A stretch of 64,000 nt of DNA from Micromonospora terminaliae (GCF_009671205.1 NZ_CP045309.1:1426001-1490000), one strand, 5' to 3'. Shown: positions 1 to 10,632, numbered from the stretch's first letter. Program-made: numbers and translations. The notes: a model not told the origin generated them from the letters alone.

Positions 1-1
1 C

Positions 2-508
2 GGCCGCTACGCCCGGATCGCCGCCCGCCACGCCGATCACGTGGTCGCCGTCGAGCAGGACCCGGCGGTGGTCGACGCCCTCTACCGCGCGCTGCGCGAC
101 GAGGGGGAGGGACGGGTCCTGCCGCTGGTCATGGACCTGGCCGACCCGTCGCCCGGCGGTGGCTGGCGGGGCGTCGAGCGGGCGGCCTTCGCCGACCGGG
201 CGCGGGCCGACGTGGTGCTCGCCCTGGCCGTGGTGCACCACCTGGCGATCGGCCGGAACGTGCCGCTGCCCGAGGTGCTGGACCACCTCGCCGCGCTGAC
301 CGTGGCCGGCGGCAGCCTCGTGGTCGAGTTCGTGCATCCGGAGGATCCGATGGCTCGCCGGCTGCTGGCCAACAAGCCGGACGGGCTGTTCCCGGACTAC
401 CGCCGGGAGGCGTTCGAGTCGCTGCTCGCGGCGCGCGGGCGGGTCGTCGGCCGGACCGAGCTGCCGTCGGGCACCCGCACCCTCTACCAGGTGGTGGTGG
501 GTGGCTGA
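2..508 (+). CDS. SAM-dependent methyltransferase, C-terminal part (cut by window edge)
   Basis: The reading frame is open from base 2, so the start lies before the window; 168 residues are visible. The remaining part shows a class I Rossmann methyltransferase: VVAVEQDP is the strand-2 acidic motif that holds the SAM ribose, VLPLVMDLADP follows, and ADVVLALAVVHHL looks like motif IV. GGSLVVEFVHPED and a C-terminal strand complete the fold. The SAM-binding glycine loop is missing because it is outside the window. The stop overlaps the GTG start of the next gene by 8 bp, so the two are probably co-translated. The substrate cannot be told from the sequence. Confidence 0.75.
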   Translation, partial: GRYARIAARHADHVVAVEQDPAVVDALYRALRDEGEGRVLPLVMDLADPSPGGGWRGVERAAFADRARADVVLALAVVHHLAIGRNVPLPEVLDHLAALTVAGGSLVVEFVHPEDPMARRLLANKPDGLFPDYRREAFESLLAARGRVVGRTELPSGTRTLYQVVVGG

Positions 509-2540
509 GGGCACGCTCGCGCCACCGCAGGCCCCGCCCGCGCCCCCCGAACCGCCCCGGGCCCGCTGGCGGGGCGAGGTGGGCCGGCTGCTGGAGGTGG
601 TGGCGCTGGTCGGGCTGGTGGTGACCCAGCCGCTGCTGGACGTGCTCGGCCGCAGCCCGGACTTCTTCCTGTTCCACCGCGCCTCCCGGACCGACGTGCT
701 GCTCCTGGTGGCCCTCATCGCGATCGCGCCGACCGTGCCGTTCGCCCTGCTCGGCGCCGCCGGCCTGGTCGCCGGCCGGCCCGCCCGGGCGGCCCTGCAC
801 ACCCTGATCGTGGGGCTGCTGCTGGCCGCGCTCGCGGTCCAGGTCGGCCGGCACCTCACGCCGCTGCGGGGCGTACCCCTGCTGCTCGTGGCGGGCCTGG
901 CCGGCGCCGCCGGCGCGGCCGCCCGCCGGCGGTGGCGGGCCCTGGCCCGGGTGCTGCGGGTGGCCGCGGTGGGTCCGCTCGTCTTCGTCGGCCTGTTCGT
1001 CTTCGCCTCGCCGGCCTCGGCGGTGGTGCTGCCCCGGGGGCACGGCGGCGCGGCCGGGGTGGCCGGCGCGGGCGCCCACCCGCCGGTCGTCATGATCGTC
1101 CTGGACGAGCTGCCGCTGGTCTCGCTGCTGGGCCCGGACGGGAAGATCGACGCGGCCCGGTACCCGCACTTCGCGGAGCTGGCCGGCGGCTCGACCTGGT
1201 ACCGCAACGCCACCGGTGTCAGCGGCTGGACCCCCTACGCGCTGCCGGCCATGCTCACGGGGCGCTACCCGGCGGAGCCGGTCGCGCCGCACTACTCGCG
1301 GTACCCGGACAACCTGTTCACCGCTCTCGGCGGCCTCTACGACATCAAGGCCGAGGAGAGCATCACCCGGCTCTGCCCGCCCAGCCGCTGCGAACAGCCG
1401 GCCAGCCCCGAGCAGGGGCTCGGCGTGCTGACCCGGGAGAGCGGGAAGCTGCTGCGCCAGGTCACCGCCCCGGTGGACAGCCGGATCGACCCGGAGGACT
1501 CCTACCGGGAGCAGACCCGCGCCGAGGCGGGGCTGGACGCCGCCGAGCCCGTGCCGGACGACCCGAAGTTCCGCTGGGACACCCTCGATGACAGCCAGCC
1601 CGCCCGGTTCACCACCTTCCTGGCCGGGCTGCGCCCCGCGAACCGGCCCACCCTGCACTTCCTGCACCTGCTGATGCCGCACTCGCCCTGGGTCTACCTG
1701 CCGTCCGGGGCGCACTACACCGCTCCGGACGACCTGCGCAGCGACGGGACCGGGTGGGTGGACCTGGCCCGGGCCCGGCACCTCGCCCAGCTCGGCTACA
1801 CCGACCGGCTGATCGGCGAGACGCTGCGCACCCTGCGCGCCACCGGCCTCTACGACCAGGCGCTCGTGCTGGTCACCGCCGACCACGGGGTGAGCTTCCG
1901 GAAGGACTGGCAGGGCCGGGGGCTGGACGCCATCACCCACGCGGCCGACCAGGTCTCCTGGGTGCCGATGTTCGTCAAGGAACCGGGCCAGCGGGCCGGC
2001 CGGATCGACGACCGGAACTGGGAGCACGTGGACCTGCTGCCGACGATCGCCGACGAGACGCACGTGCGGATCCCGTGGCGGATGGACGGCCGCCCGGCCA
2101 GTCAGGCCCCGCGCGAGCGGGCCGACAAGCGCTTCTACGACACCCCCGGCCAGCCGCTGACGATCACCGGCGGAGTGCCGTCGCCGCCCGCGTCACCCGC
2201 GCCCGACCCGCTGGTCGGCACCCACGTCGGGGACCGGCCAGCCGGGGGTACGGCGACCGTGGCCAACCTCGCCGCGTTCCGCGACGTCGACGCCGCGCAC
2301 GGCGAGCTGCCCGCGCTGGTCTGGGGGACCGTGCCCGCCTCGGTGCCGGACGGGACACGGCTCGCCGTGGCGGTCAACGGCACGGTCGGCGCTGTCGTCG
2401 CGGTGGTCCCGCCGGACTCCGCCGGCCGGCGGTTCGCCGCACTCCTTCCCGACGACCGGCTCTTCGCCGCCGGGGCCAACCGCCTCGACCTCTACCGGAT
2501 CGGCGGCGACGGGACGCTGACCAGGCTCACCCTCTCGTGA
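501..2540 (+). CDS. Membrane-anchored sulfatase/phosphoethanolamine-transferase-fold protein
   Basis: This 679-residue protein starts at GTG 501, inside the 3' end of the methyltransferase gene. About 180 N-terminal residues hold four or five hydrophobic segments. The rest is an alkaline-phosphatase/sulfatase fold: VVMIVLDELP carries the first metal-binding Asp, SGWTPYALPAMLTGRYP is where the catalytic Ser/Thr sits, LLMPHSPW follows, and LVTADHGVSF carries the paired Asp-His metal ligands. Proteins of this layout act outside the membrane on sulfate or phospho-alcohol esters, for example in polyol-phosphate transfer. The true substrate is unknown. Coupling to a methyltransferase suggests modification of a cell-surface compound; that is inference. 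Confidence 0.75.
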   Translation: MAEGTLAPPQAPPAPPEPPRARWRGEVGRLLEVVALVGLVVTQPLLDVLGRSPDFFLFHRASRTDVLLLVALIAIAPTVPFALLGAAGLVAGRPARAALHTLIVGLLLAALAVQVGRHLTPLRGVPLLLVAGLAGAAGAAARRRWRALARVLRVAAVGPLVFVGLFVFASPASAVVLPRGHGGAAGVAGAGAHPPVVMIVLDELPLVSLLGPDGKIDAARYPHFAELAGGSTWYRNATGVSGWTPYALPAMLTGRYPAEPVAPHYSRYPDNLFTALGGLYDIKAEESITRLCPPSRCEQPASPEQGLGVLTRESGKLLRQVTAPVDSRIDPEDSYREQTRAEAGLDAAEPVPDDPKFRWDTLDDSQPARFTTFLAGLRPANRPTLHFLHLLMPHSPWVYLPSGAHYTAPDDLRSDGTGWVDLARARHLAQLGYTDRLIGETLRTLRATGLYDQALVLVTADHGVSFRKDWQGRGLDAITHAADQVSWVPMFVKEPGQRAGRIDDRNWEHVDLLPTIADETHVRIPWRMDGRPASQAPRERADKRFYDTPGQPLTITGGVPSPPASPAPDPLVGTHVGDRPAGGTATVANLAAFRDVDAAHGELPALVWGTVPASVPDGTRLAVAVNGTVGAVVAVVPPDSAGRRFAALLPDDRLFAAGANRLDLYRIGGDGTLTRLTLS

Positions 2541-2734
2541 TCATCTGCCGGATCGCCGGGTAGCCTTCCCAGCCCGGGGTGGTCGCGCTTCCACCGGGTT
2601 TCCGAGTCGGCAAGTCGGGAATCGGGTGACGCATACCTCACCACGGAACCATGACGAGCGGTGTCCTCCCCACCGTGATTACGGTAAAAGCGAAGGCAAT
2701 TCAACGAAGATCTTGCCGGCGAAGCGAGGAACAG

Positions 2735-4018
<1,284 letters not shown>

Positions 4019-4035
4019 GCCCGGTCCCGAACGGC

Positions 4036-4071
4036 GAAGGCCGCCGACCCCGCGCGGGGTCGGCGGCCTTC
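4036..4071. terminator. Rho-independent-type terminator between gltA and the M14 peptidase gene
   Basis: A perfect 16-bp inverted repeat (4036-4051 and 4056-4071) with a GCGC loop lies 17 bp after the gltA stop and just before the stop of the convergent peptidase gene. There is no long T-run, as is usual in actinomycetes. The symmetry would let it end transcription from both sides. Confidence 0.85.
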
Positions 4072-4082
4072 GTGTCGGTGCG

Positions 4083-6902
4083 TCAGCCCACCAGGGACCG
4101 CAGCGGGATCCCCGACTCCCGCAGGGCGCCCACCAGGTCACGCAGGAACGGGTGCTCGTCGGCCTGCAGGCCGGCCGGGTTCGGGATCACCACGTAGGCC
4201 GACCCGCCCGCCTCGGAGACCCGGGCCGTGCCGGTGTACCGGGCCACGACCGCTTCGGCACGCGCGCGGTCACCGGCGGCCACCTCGACGGTGATCGGGC
4301 GCCACTCGCCGCCCAGGTCGTCCGCCACCGGCTGGGCCGCCGCGGCCGCCCGGGCGGGGTCGACACCGGGCGTACGGCGCGCGGTGCCGCGGTCCGCCGC
4401 ACCCGACGGGTAGAGCAGGGCGTTGGCCACGAGGTGCAACCCGTTCTCGTTGTACGCCCGGAAGAGCGGGTTGAACGCGAACAGCACGGCCCGGCCGGCG
4501 CCGGTCGGCTCGTCCACCAGCGCGACCGTGCCCTTCAACACCTCGCTGCGGGTGGTGTAGCCGTTCGCCCAGAAGGTGTCGTCGGACGGGTAGGTGAGGA
4601 CGTTCGTGCCGGTGCTGCTCGGGGTCAGGATCGAGTCGCTGTTGTTGAACTCGAAGTCCTCGGCCGGGCGGCCCAGCGCCACCGGGCTGCGGCCGTCGAC
4701 GTCGACCCGCAGGTGCGAGCCGATCATCCGGTAGTCCGCCGGCTTCGTCTTCTCCGTGGTGGAGGTGAGGCCGGCGGCCCGGGCCATCCGGGTGCCCTCG
4801 TTGCGCAGGCCGAGGTAGGTGTGGCCCTGGGCGATCCAGTTCCGCAGGTTCGCCTGCCCGGCGGCGGTGAGCCCGCCGGTCGCGCTGCTGCCGTCCGGCA
4901 CGAGCAGCACGGTCCGCTCGGTGAACGCCGGGGTGTTGTCGTTGATGTCGGCGGTGGTCACCGGCGTGAGGTCGAGCCCCCACCGCTTCCCGAGGACGTA
5001 CCGGGCCTCGCCGTGCGAGCCGGAGGTGGTGGAGATGCCGGTGCCCTGGAACAGCCCGACGTCCGGCAGGTCCACGGGGCTCCCGCCGGCCGCCGCGTCG
5101 CTCGGGCTCAGCGTCACCCCGAGCGACCGGGCCAGCCGGTCGATCTCCCGGGTCAGGCTCTTCGCGGGGAAGCCCACCACGGCGGTGTCGAGGTCACGGA
5201 CGAGCGGCACGCCCTGGCCGAGCAGCCGGAAGGTGAGTTCGGCCGCCGCCGCCGAGTCCAGCGGGTACGCGTACGACCCCTTGGCCCCGGCCGCCGCGGC
5301 CGTGCCGCCGGTGATCTCCCGGACCAGCCGGGCGTGCGGCCGCACGTCGTCGCCGGTGTAGAGGGTGTCCACGCCCATGAGCAGCGGGTTGCTCCAGGAC
5401 GACACGTCGTAGAAGTAGGGGAACGGGACGTACGGGTCCTCGCCCATGATCGCCTGGATCCAGTGCTTCTGCGGCTGGTCCATCGGGATCCAGTACGCAC
5501 CGACCGGCACCGTCACGTCGGTGGCGGTGCGCCCGCCGAAGACCCGGGCCGTGGGCACCTTCGTCGGCTTGGTCACCTCGTAGACCTCGACGTCCATCCG
5601 GCGCAGCCGCTCGACCAGCTGCCGCACGTCGGCGAGCTGCCGGTCGGGCAGCAGGAAGTACGAGCGGATCTTGACGTCCGGCACCGGGAACTGGACGGTG
5701 TTGGTCGGCTGGACGACCTCGTTCGGCTCCAGCGCCCCAGCCCGGCCCTCGGCGAGCGCGTCCGTCCAGATCTTGAAGTAGCTGGTCAGCACCTCGTGCT
5801 TGTTCGCGGCGGCCCACCCGAGGGTGGACCACTGGGTGTGGAACTGCTGCTGGACCCGGTCGGCCACCGCCGAGGCGCTGCCCTTCTCGAAGGTCATGCC
5901 GGCCGCGCCGAAACCGGCGGCCGGGACGGTGTCGCCGTAGCCCATGAAGAACAGGTCGTAGGTCGCGTAGTTGAAGTAGCACTCGGTGGTGACGGCGCCG
6001 CCGCAGGCGCCGTTGAAGCCGAAGCCGGCCTTGTTGGCCTCGCCGATGCGGTTGATCCAGTCGACGTTCTCGCTGGCGATCTCGTGGTGGATCGGATCGG
6101 CGTTGGGCGGGAAGAAGTACTGCCGGCCGCCCATCTCGTGCGCGTCGATGAAGACCTGCGGCGGGTACTGCCGCAGGAGCTCGATCTTGCCGTCGGTCTC
6201 CTGCTGGGTGCGGGCGAACCAGTCCCGGTTCATGTCGAAGCCGTACTCGTTCTGCCGCCGGTTGGCGTCGCGACCGTCCGGGTTCTGGGTCGGCACGATG
6301 ACGGTGACCAGGTTGTCGTTCCGCTCGGCGACGGCGCAGGACAGCCCGGACGCCAGCTCGTACAGGGTCTTGAGCGCGGCGTCCGTGCCGCTCTTCTCCC
6401 CGCCGTGCACGTTCCCGGCCACCCAGACGATGGCCGGGCGGTCGGCCGCGGTCTCGGCGGCCTTCTTCGGCTTCGTCCGGCGCGGGTCCCGCAGGTCGCG
6501 GATGTCGTCGGCGATCTGCCGCAGCGCGCCCGGCCGGACGTGCCGTTCGTTGGAGACGATGGCGTACGGCAGCGGCTGGCCGAGCACGCTCGTCGCCATG
6601 ACGCCGGTGACCACACGGTCGGAGGCGGCGTCGACGGCCGCCAGGTAGCCACGGACCTCGTCGTTGGTGACGACCCGCTCCTGGCCCGTCCCGAGCGGGA
6701 AGCCCAGCGCGGACTCGGGGCTGGGCACGGTGGACAGCCGGGCGGCAGGGTCGTTGCTGCAGGTGGGGGGAGTGGGGGCGGCGCCGGCCGGCGTGCCCTG
6801 GAGCAACGGTGTCAGACCCGTGAGCAGGAGCAGCGCGGCGGCGCCGGCCGTTCTTCTCGCGCGGACCGCCCTGAGTGGACGCTTGGACAGGCGCATCGGC
6901 AT
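4083..6902 (-). CDS. Secreted M14-family zinc carboxypeptidase
   Basis: This 939-residue protein starts at ATG 6902, with GAGG just upstream. Residues 1-42 are an arginine-rich signal peptide with hydrophobic core and an AGA-AP cleavage region. The M14 domain follows: VHGGEKSG (His166, Glu169) and DAHEMGG (His255) are the zinc ligands, and FDMNRDWF carries the Asn-Arg substrate clamp. The last roughly 500 residues contain a putative glutamine-amidotransferase-like or beta-rich region often found behind this M14 subgroup. It should cleave C-terminal residues of extracellular peptides. It is the last gene of a minus-strand run with a fasciclin lipoprotein and a second M14 enzyme, which suggests extracellular protein or peptide turnover. 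Confidence 0.85.
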   Translation of the reverse strand: MPMRLSKRPLRAVRARRTAGAAALLLLTGLTPLLQGTPAGAAPTPPTCSNDPAARLSTVPSPESALGFPLGTGQERVVTNDEVRGYLAAVDAASDRVVTGVMATSVLGQPLPYAIVSNERHVRPGALRQIADDIRDLRDPRRTKPKKAAETAADRPAIVWVAGNVHGGEKSGTDAALKTLYELASGLSCAVAERNDNLVTVIVPTQNPDGRDANRRQNEYGFDMNRDWFARTQQETDGKIELLRQYPPQVFIDAHEMGGRQYFFPPNADPIHHEIASENVDWINRIGEANKAGFGFNGACGGAVTTECYFNYATYDLFFMGYGDTVPAAGFGAAGMTFEKGSASAVADRVQQQFHTQWSTLGWAAANKHEVLTSYFKIWTDALAEGRAGALEPNEVVQPTNTVQFPVPDVKIRSYFLLPDRQLADVRQLVERLRRMDVEVYEVTKPTKVPTARVFGGRTATDVTVPVGAYWIPMDQPQKHWIQAIMGEDPYVPFPYFYDVSSWSNPLLMGVDTLYTGDDVRPHARLVREITGGTAAAAGAKGSYAYPLDSAAAAELTFRLLGQGVPLVRDLDTAVVGFPAKSLTREIDRLARSLGVTLSPSDAAAGGSPVDLPDVGLFQGTGISTTSGSHGEARYVLGKRWGLDLTPVTTADINDNTPAFTERTVLLVPDGSSATGGLTAAGQANLRNWIAQGHTYLGLRNEGTRMARAAGLTSTTEKTKPADYRMIGSHLRVDVDGRSPVALGRPAEDFEFNNSDSILTPSSTGTNVLTYPSDDTFWANGYTTRSEVLKGTVALVDEPTGAGRAVLFAFNPLFRAYNENGLHLVANALLYPSGAADRGTARRTPGVDPARAAAAAQPVADDLGGEWRPITVEVAAGDRARAEAVVARYTGTARVSEAGGSAYVVIPNPAGLQADEHPFLRDLVGALRESGIPLRSLVG

Positions 6903-6923
6903 GCCTCGTTTCCCTCGGCAGTA

Positions 6924-6941
6924 GATCCAGTGACCTGGATC
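6924..6941. promoter_or_regulatory. Short palindrome upstream of the M14 peptidase gene
   Basis: GATCCAG and CTGGATC are perfect 7-bp inverted repeats with a TGAC centre, 22 bp before the peptidase start. This size and place fit an operator or a small RNA hairpin. No regulator can be assigned. Confidence 0.35.
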
Positions 6942-6988
6942 GAAACGTATGACCCGCGGTTTCCCGGGGCAAGGCTCGGTTCGTGCGG

Positions 6989-7690
6989 TCAGTGGGCGCG
7001 GTGCCCGTTCTCGCCGCCCGTGGTGGGCAGGCTGCCGAGCACGCGGTTGATGATGTGGATCCGCGCTCCGGCGACCCGGTAGTCGGCGCACACGGTGTCG
7101 GCCTGGCCGGCCAGGCGGGCGGTCGCCCCGCCACCGGTGACCGTCACCCTGGTGCCGCCGAGCGTGGTGACCGTGCCGGCGGCCACCAGGTCGGCCAGCG
7201 ACAGCGACCCGGCGACGAGGTGTTCGCGGAGCAGGCCGCGCAGCTTGTCCCGGTCGGCCACGAGCAAATGGTCCAGGTCGTCCTCGGAGAACTTGGCGGC
7301 GAAGGCGTCGTCGGTCGGGGCCAGGATGGTCACCCCCGCGCCGCCCCGCAGGTCGGCGGACATGCCGGACGCCCGCACGGCCGCGTCGAACGTGGTGAGG
7401 ACGGGCAGCCACTGCAGGGCCACCTCGGCCGGTTGACCGGCCAGCGCGGCCGGGTTGCCCGGGTCGCTGCCGGAGGGCAGCAGGTCGCACAGCGGGCCGG
7501 TCACCACGGGTGCGGCCTTCGGTGCGGCGCCGGCCGTGGTCGATGAGGCGCTGCCGGCGCCGGAGCAGCCCGTGCCGGTGAGCACCAGGGACAGCGCGGC
7601 CGCGGCGAGGGCAGTCGTCCGTCGCCGGCCGGCCGGCCGCCGGAGCCGGGGGAGGGATCGGGATCGCGGGGGGATGACGGGCCGTTCCAC
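6989..7690 (-). CDS. Fasciclin (FAS1) domain lipoprotein
   Basis: This protein has 233 residues. GTG 7690 is supported by GGAG 6 bp upstream. A twin-arginine-rich N-terminus is followed by ALSLVLTGTGCSGAGS, a lipobox-like site whose Cys would be lipidated and anchored to the outer face of the membrane. One FAS1 domain fills the rest: VTILAPTDDAFAAKF and the C-terminal YRVAGARIHIINRVLGSLP are the conserved H1 and H2 boxes. FAS1 domains mediate adhesion. Homologues in actinomycetes resemble the secreted MPT70/MPB83 antigens. It lies 86 bp upstream of the M14 peptidase gene on the same strand. Confidence 0.85.
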   Translation of the reverse strand: MERPVIPPRSRSLPRLRRPAGRRRTTALAAAALSLVLTGTGCSGAGSASSTTAGAAPKAAPVVTGPLCDLLPSGSDPGNPAALAGQPAEVALQWLPVLTTFDAAVRASGMSADLRGGAGVTILAPTDDAFAAKFSEDDLDHLLVADRDKLRGLLREHLVAGSLSLADLVAAGTVTTLGGTRVTVTGGGATARLAGQADTVCADYRVAGARIHIINRVLGSLPTTGGENGHRAH

Positions 7691-7710
7691 GGCGTTCTCC
7701 GGTCGGTCGG

Positions 7711-7752
7711 GTCGTACCGGCAGGCCCGGGAGGCCGGACCTGCCGGTACGAC
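7711..7752. terminator. Strong hairpin between second M14 gene and FAS1 gene
   Basis: A perfect 14-bp inverted repeat (7711-7724 and 7739-7752) lies between the stop of the upstream M14 gene at 7764 and the FAS1 start at 7690. It probably ends the upstream transcript. Its 3' foot is only 20 bp from the FAS1 start, so it could instead sit in the FAS1 leader. Confidence 0.65.
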
Positions 7753-7763
7753 GGTCAACGGGG

Positions 7764-9866
7764 TCAGAGGCTCGCGCACTGGCCGCTCTTCGGGCCCTCC
7801 ACCGAGTTGCTCACCCCGAGGTTGTCCGGCGCCTGGGCGTTGCCGCCGCAGCTCAGCGGACCGGTCACGGTGTTCGCCGCCACCAGCGGCGCGTCACCGC
7901 GGTTGCCCGACACGTCGACCGGGCCGGTGACCTTCGCGTCGACGATCACCACCGGGCCGCTGGACTGCGCGACCCGCACCGGGCCCTCGACCGTGGTGTC
8001 GGTGAGGAAGACCCCGGCCGCGCCGCTGGCGTCCACCGGGCCGGTGATCGTCGAGCCGGTGGCGATCAGCGTGCCGCCGGCCCGGACCCGGACCGGGCCG
8101 GTCACGGTGGCGTCCCGCAGGCAGGTGACGCCGGAGACCACCAGCGCCCCGGAGCGCGGGCCGGTCACCGTCGGGTACACCCGCTCGCCGGCGACCAGTT
8201 CCTCCGTCGCCTGTCCGTCGAGCAGCAGCGGGATCAGGCCCCGCTCGGGCTGAGCGAGGGGCACCAGGTACCCGTCCGCGACCTTGACCACCTTCCAGCC
8301 GTGCGCGGCGAGCCGCTCCGCCACGGTGGTCCGCTGGCCGGCCGGGCCGTCGGTGCGCTCGCCGTGGTACTGCTCCTCGGTGAGCCGGTAGGCGCACGGC
8401 ACGTCGGTGAGGATCTGGTCCTCGCGCGGGGCGTCCAGCGGCGGCGGGGCCTCGCCCGGGTGCGGCGAGGGGTACGCCGCGATCGGCCGGGAGCCGCGGA
8501 AGACGATCCGGCCGGTGTTCGACACCTGGAACGTGATCCCCTCGGCCCGCGCCGAGGTGATCTCCTTGAGGTTCGCCCGGTGGTAGTCGAGGAACTGCTG
8601 GAACGTCCAGAGCGCCGAGAACGTCTTGCGCCGCCGGTTGTTCGCCGTGTTGCCCTCGTCCGGCCGGGTCGTGCCGCCTGAGCTGCGCAGCTCCAGCAGG
8701 GAGTTCACCACGTTCTTGAGGCCCAGCGTGTTGCGCAGGATGGTCTCCTCGCTGAGCCCCACGTTCCCGCCGCCGTTGCAGCCGTACGGGCAGGGCCACC
8801 AGCCGTCCTTCGCGCCCTGCGTGTACATGTGACCCTCGATCATGTGCTGCGACTCGTCGAAGATCGGCTGGGCGACGTTCTGGTGCCGCGGCGGCAGCAT
8901 CGGCAGGTCGCCGGCGCTGGAGTTGCCGAACTCGTGCCCGTCGTAGCCGGCCACCGGCCGGTAGTCGCGCAGCATGCGCATCAGCGCGAAGGTCTCCGGC
9001 TGGCGGATCAGCGAGTAGTCCCGGTTGAGGTCCTGGCCGGTGGAGTTGCCGCGCGTGTTGGCCGCCCGGCCGTCCCCGTTGATGGTCGGCACGATCAGGA
9101 CGGTGGTGTGCGACAGCAGGTCCAGCGTCCGCGGGTCGTCGCTGAAGGCCAGCTGGCGCGCCATGATCAGGCAGGCTTCCCGGTCACCGGGCTCGTTGCC
9201 GTGCACGTTGCAGTTGACCATCAGCGGCGAGGTCGCGGCCACCGCCGCCGGGGTGGCCGGCGGGGTGGGGTAGCCGATGACGAACATGTTGATCGGGCGG
9301 CCCAGCGCGGTCCGGCCGATCTCGGTCACCCGGACGCGGTCGCTCAGCTCGTCGACCGCCGCGGTGTACGCGTACTCGTTGACGTCGCTGGTGTACTGCG
9401 CCGCGAGGGTGGTCTCCCACTGGGTCCGGAGGTTCTGGCCCGGCACGGCGGGGTCCCCCCAGGGTGCCCGGGTGGTGCCGGTCACCGGCGCCGAGTACGC
9501 CTCGGCGGTGGTGCCGAAGCGGGCCCGGACCCGCCACTGGAACCGGGTGCCGGGGTTGAACCCGGCGTCGGCGAAGGTGGGCGAGGAGTTGTTGATCTGA
9601 CGGTTCGGCCGCCATACGCCGGTGATCACCGCCGGTCCGGTCGCCGTGTCGTCGGCGGCGACCGGGGTACGTTCGATCTGGTAGTCGGTGGCGCCGTCGA
9701 CCGGCGTCCAGGCGAGGGTGGCGTAGCCGTCGCCCTGCGCGACCGTCAGGCCCTGGACCTGGTTCGGCTCGGTCGGGTCGGCCTGTGCGGGCACCGGCCC
9801 GGCGAACGCCGCCAGGCTGGCGGCGAGCAGGGCGGAGAGGATGGCCGTCGTCCGTCTGTCTCTCAT
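7764..9866 (-). CDS. Secreted M14 zinc carboxypeptidase with N-terminal FN3 and C-terminal beta-repeat domain
   Basis: This protein has 700 residues. ATG 9866 is chosen because GGAG lies 8 bp upstream and a signal peptide (residues 1-28, cut after AQA) follows directly. Residues 32-133 form a fibronectin type III domain (VQGLTVAQGDGYATLAWTPV). The M14 domain has zinc ligands His222 and Glu225 (VHGNEPGDRE) and His311 (YDGHEFGN), with NRDY at 281. The last about 130 residues repeat short TGPV-type strands of roughly 20 residues each, as in beta-solenoid folds. This differs from the usual end of M14 enzymes. It follows a response regulator gene on the same strand with 109 bp between them. Confidence 0.85.
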   Translation of the reverse strand: MRDRRTTAILSALLAASLAAFAGPVPAQADPTEPNQVQGLTVAQGDGYATLAWTPVDGATDYQIERTPVAADDTATGPAVITGVWRPNRQINNSSPTFADAGFNPGTRFQWRVRARFGTTAEAYSAPVTGTTRAPWGDPAVPGQNLRTQWETTLAAQYTSDVNEYAYTAAVDELSDRVRVTEIGRTALGRPINMFVIGYPTPPATPAAVAATSPLMVNCNVHGNEPGDREACLIMARQLAFSDDPRTLDLLSHTTVLIVPTINGDGRAANTRGNSTGQDLNRDYSLIRQPETFALMRMLRDYRPVAGYDGHEFGNSSAGDLPMLPPRHQNVAQPIFDESQHMIEGHMYTQGAKDGWWPCPYGCNGGGNVGLSEETILRNTLGLKNVVNSLLELRSSGGTTRPDEGNTANNRRRKTFSALWTFQQFLDYHRANLKEITSARAEGITFQVSNTGRIVFRGSRPIAAYPSPHPGEAPPPLDAPREDQILTDVPCAYRLTEEQYHGERTDGPAGQRTTVAERLAAHGWKVVKVADGYLVPLAQPERGLIPLLLDGQATEELVAGERVYPTVTGPRSGALVVSGVTCLRDATVTGPVRVRAGGTLIATGSTITGPVDASGAAGVFLTDTTVEGPVRVAQSSGPVVIVDAKVTGPVDVSGNRGDAPLVAANTVTGPLSCGGNAQAPDNLGVSNSVEGPKSGQCASL

Positions 9867-9975
9867 GGAAGCTCCAGAACAGGTGGGATGACTTCGGTCC
9901 GGACAGCACACGTGAGTCAGCCCGTCCCTGGTCGACGGTCGACGATTTCTTGAGATTGATCTGAGGATCGACGGC

Positions 9976-10632
9976 TCAGGCCGGCCGGAGCCGGTAGCCC
10001 ACCCCGCGTACGGTCTCCACGAGGCCGGCCTCGTCGAGCTTGCCCCGCAGGGCCGCGACGTGGACGTCGAGGGTGTGGCCGCCGCCCCAGGTGGTCTGCC
10101 AGACGTCCATGAGCAGCCGTTCCCGGGGCACCACGGTCCCGGCCTGCCGGGCCAGCGCCATCAGCAGCGCGAACTCCTTGCGGGTCAGGACCACCTCCCG
10201 GTCGCCGAGCCAGACCCGCCGGGCGTTGAGGTCCAGCCGCAGGTCGCCGACCTCCAGCTCCGACTCGGTCCGGGAGGTACGCGAGGCGCGGCGCATCACC
10301 GCCTCGATCCGGGCCTGCAACTCCGCCATCGAGAACGGCTTCACCACGTAGTCGTCGGCGCCGGCGCGCAGCCCCGCCACCCGGTCCCGCTCGTCGCCGC
10401 GGGCGGTCACCGCGATGATCGCGATGTCCTCGTTGTGCCGGCGGATCTCCCGGCACAACGCGAGGCCGTCCCGGTCGGGAAGGTTGAGGTCGAGCAGCAT
10501 GAGGTCCACGGGCCCCGCCTCGACCGCCTCCGACGCGGTGGTGGCCGTGATGACCAGGTTGCCGCGGCGGCGCAGCGCGGCGGCGAGCGCGGACGCGACT
10601 CGCAGGTCGTCCTCCACCAGAAGCACCCGCAC
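9976..10632 (-). CDS. OmpR/PhoB-family response regulator, orphan
   Basis: This 218-residue protein is read from GTG 10632, which has GGGAG 6 bp upstream; an earlier in-frame GTG at 10659 has no ribosome site. The receiver domain shows acidic pair Asp8/Asp9 (LLVEDD), phosphoacceptor Asp48 (LMLLDLNLPD), and Lys98 (DDYVVKPFS). The C-terminal winged helix has the OmpR wing motif TLDVHVAALRGKL and ends VRGVGYRLRPA. No histidine kinase gene lies on either side, so its partner is elsewhere. Genes downstream encode extracellular peptidases, which it may control. Confidence 0.92.
   Translation of the reverse strand: MRVLLVEDDLRVASALAAALRRRGNLVITATTASEAVEAGPVDLMLLDLNLPDRDGLALCREIRRHNEDIAIIAVTARGDERDRVAGLRAGADDYVVKPFSMAELQARIEAVMRRASRTSRTESELEVGDLRLDLNARRVWLGDREVVLTRKEFALLMALARQAGTVVPRERLLMDVWQTTWGGGHTLDVHVAALRGKLDEAGLVETVRGVGYRLRPA

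Noticed and set aside
4152..7082. Very long plus-strand open frame (976 codons) opposite the M14 peptidase gene
   Set aside because: Its translation is low-complexity Arg/Gly/Val/Ala-rich, has no domain, and lies opposite a well-supported gene. It is a by-product of high GC in third positions, like many other long antisense frames in this window.
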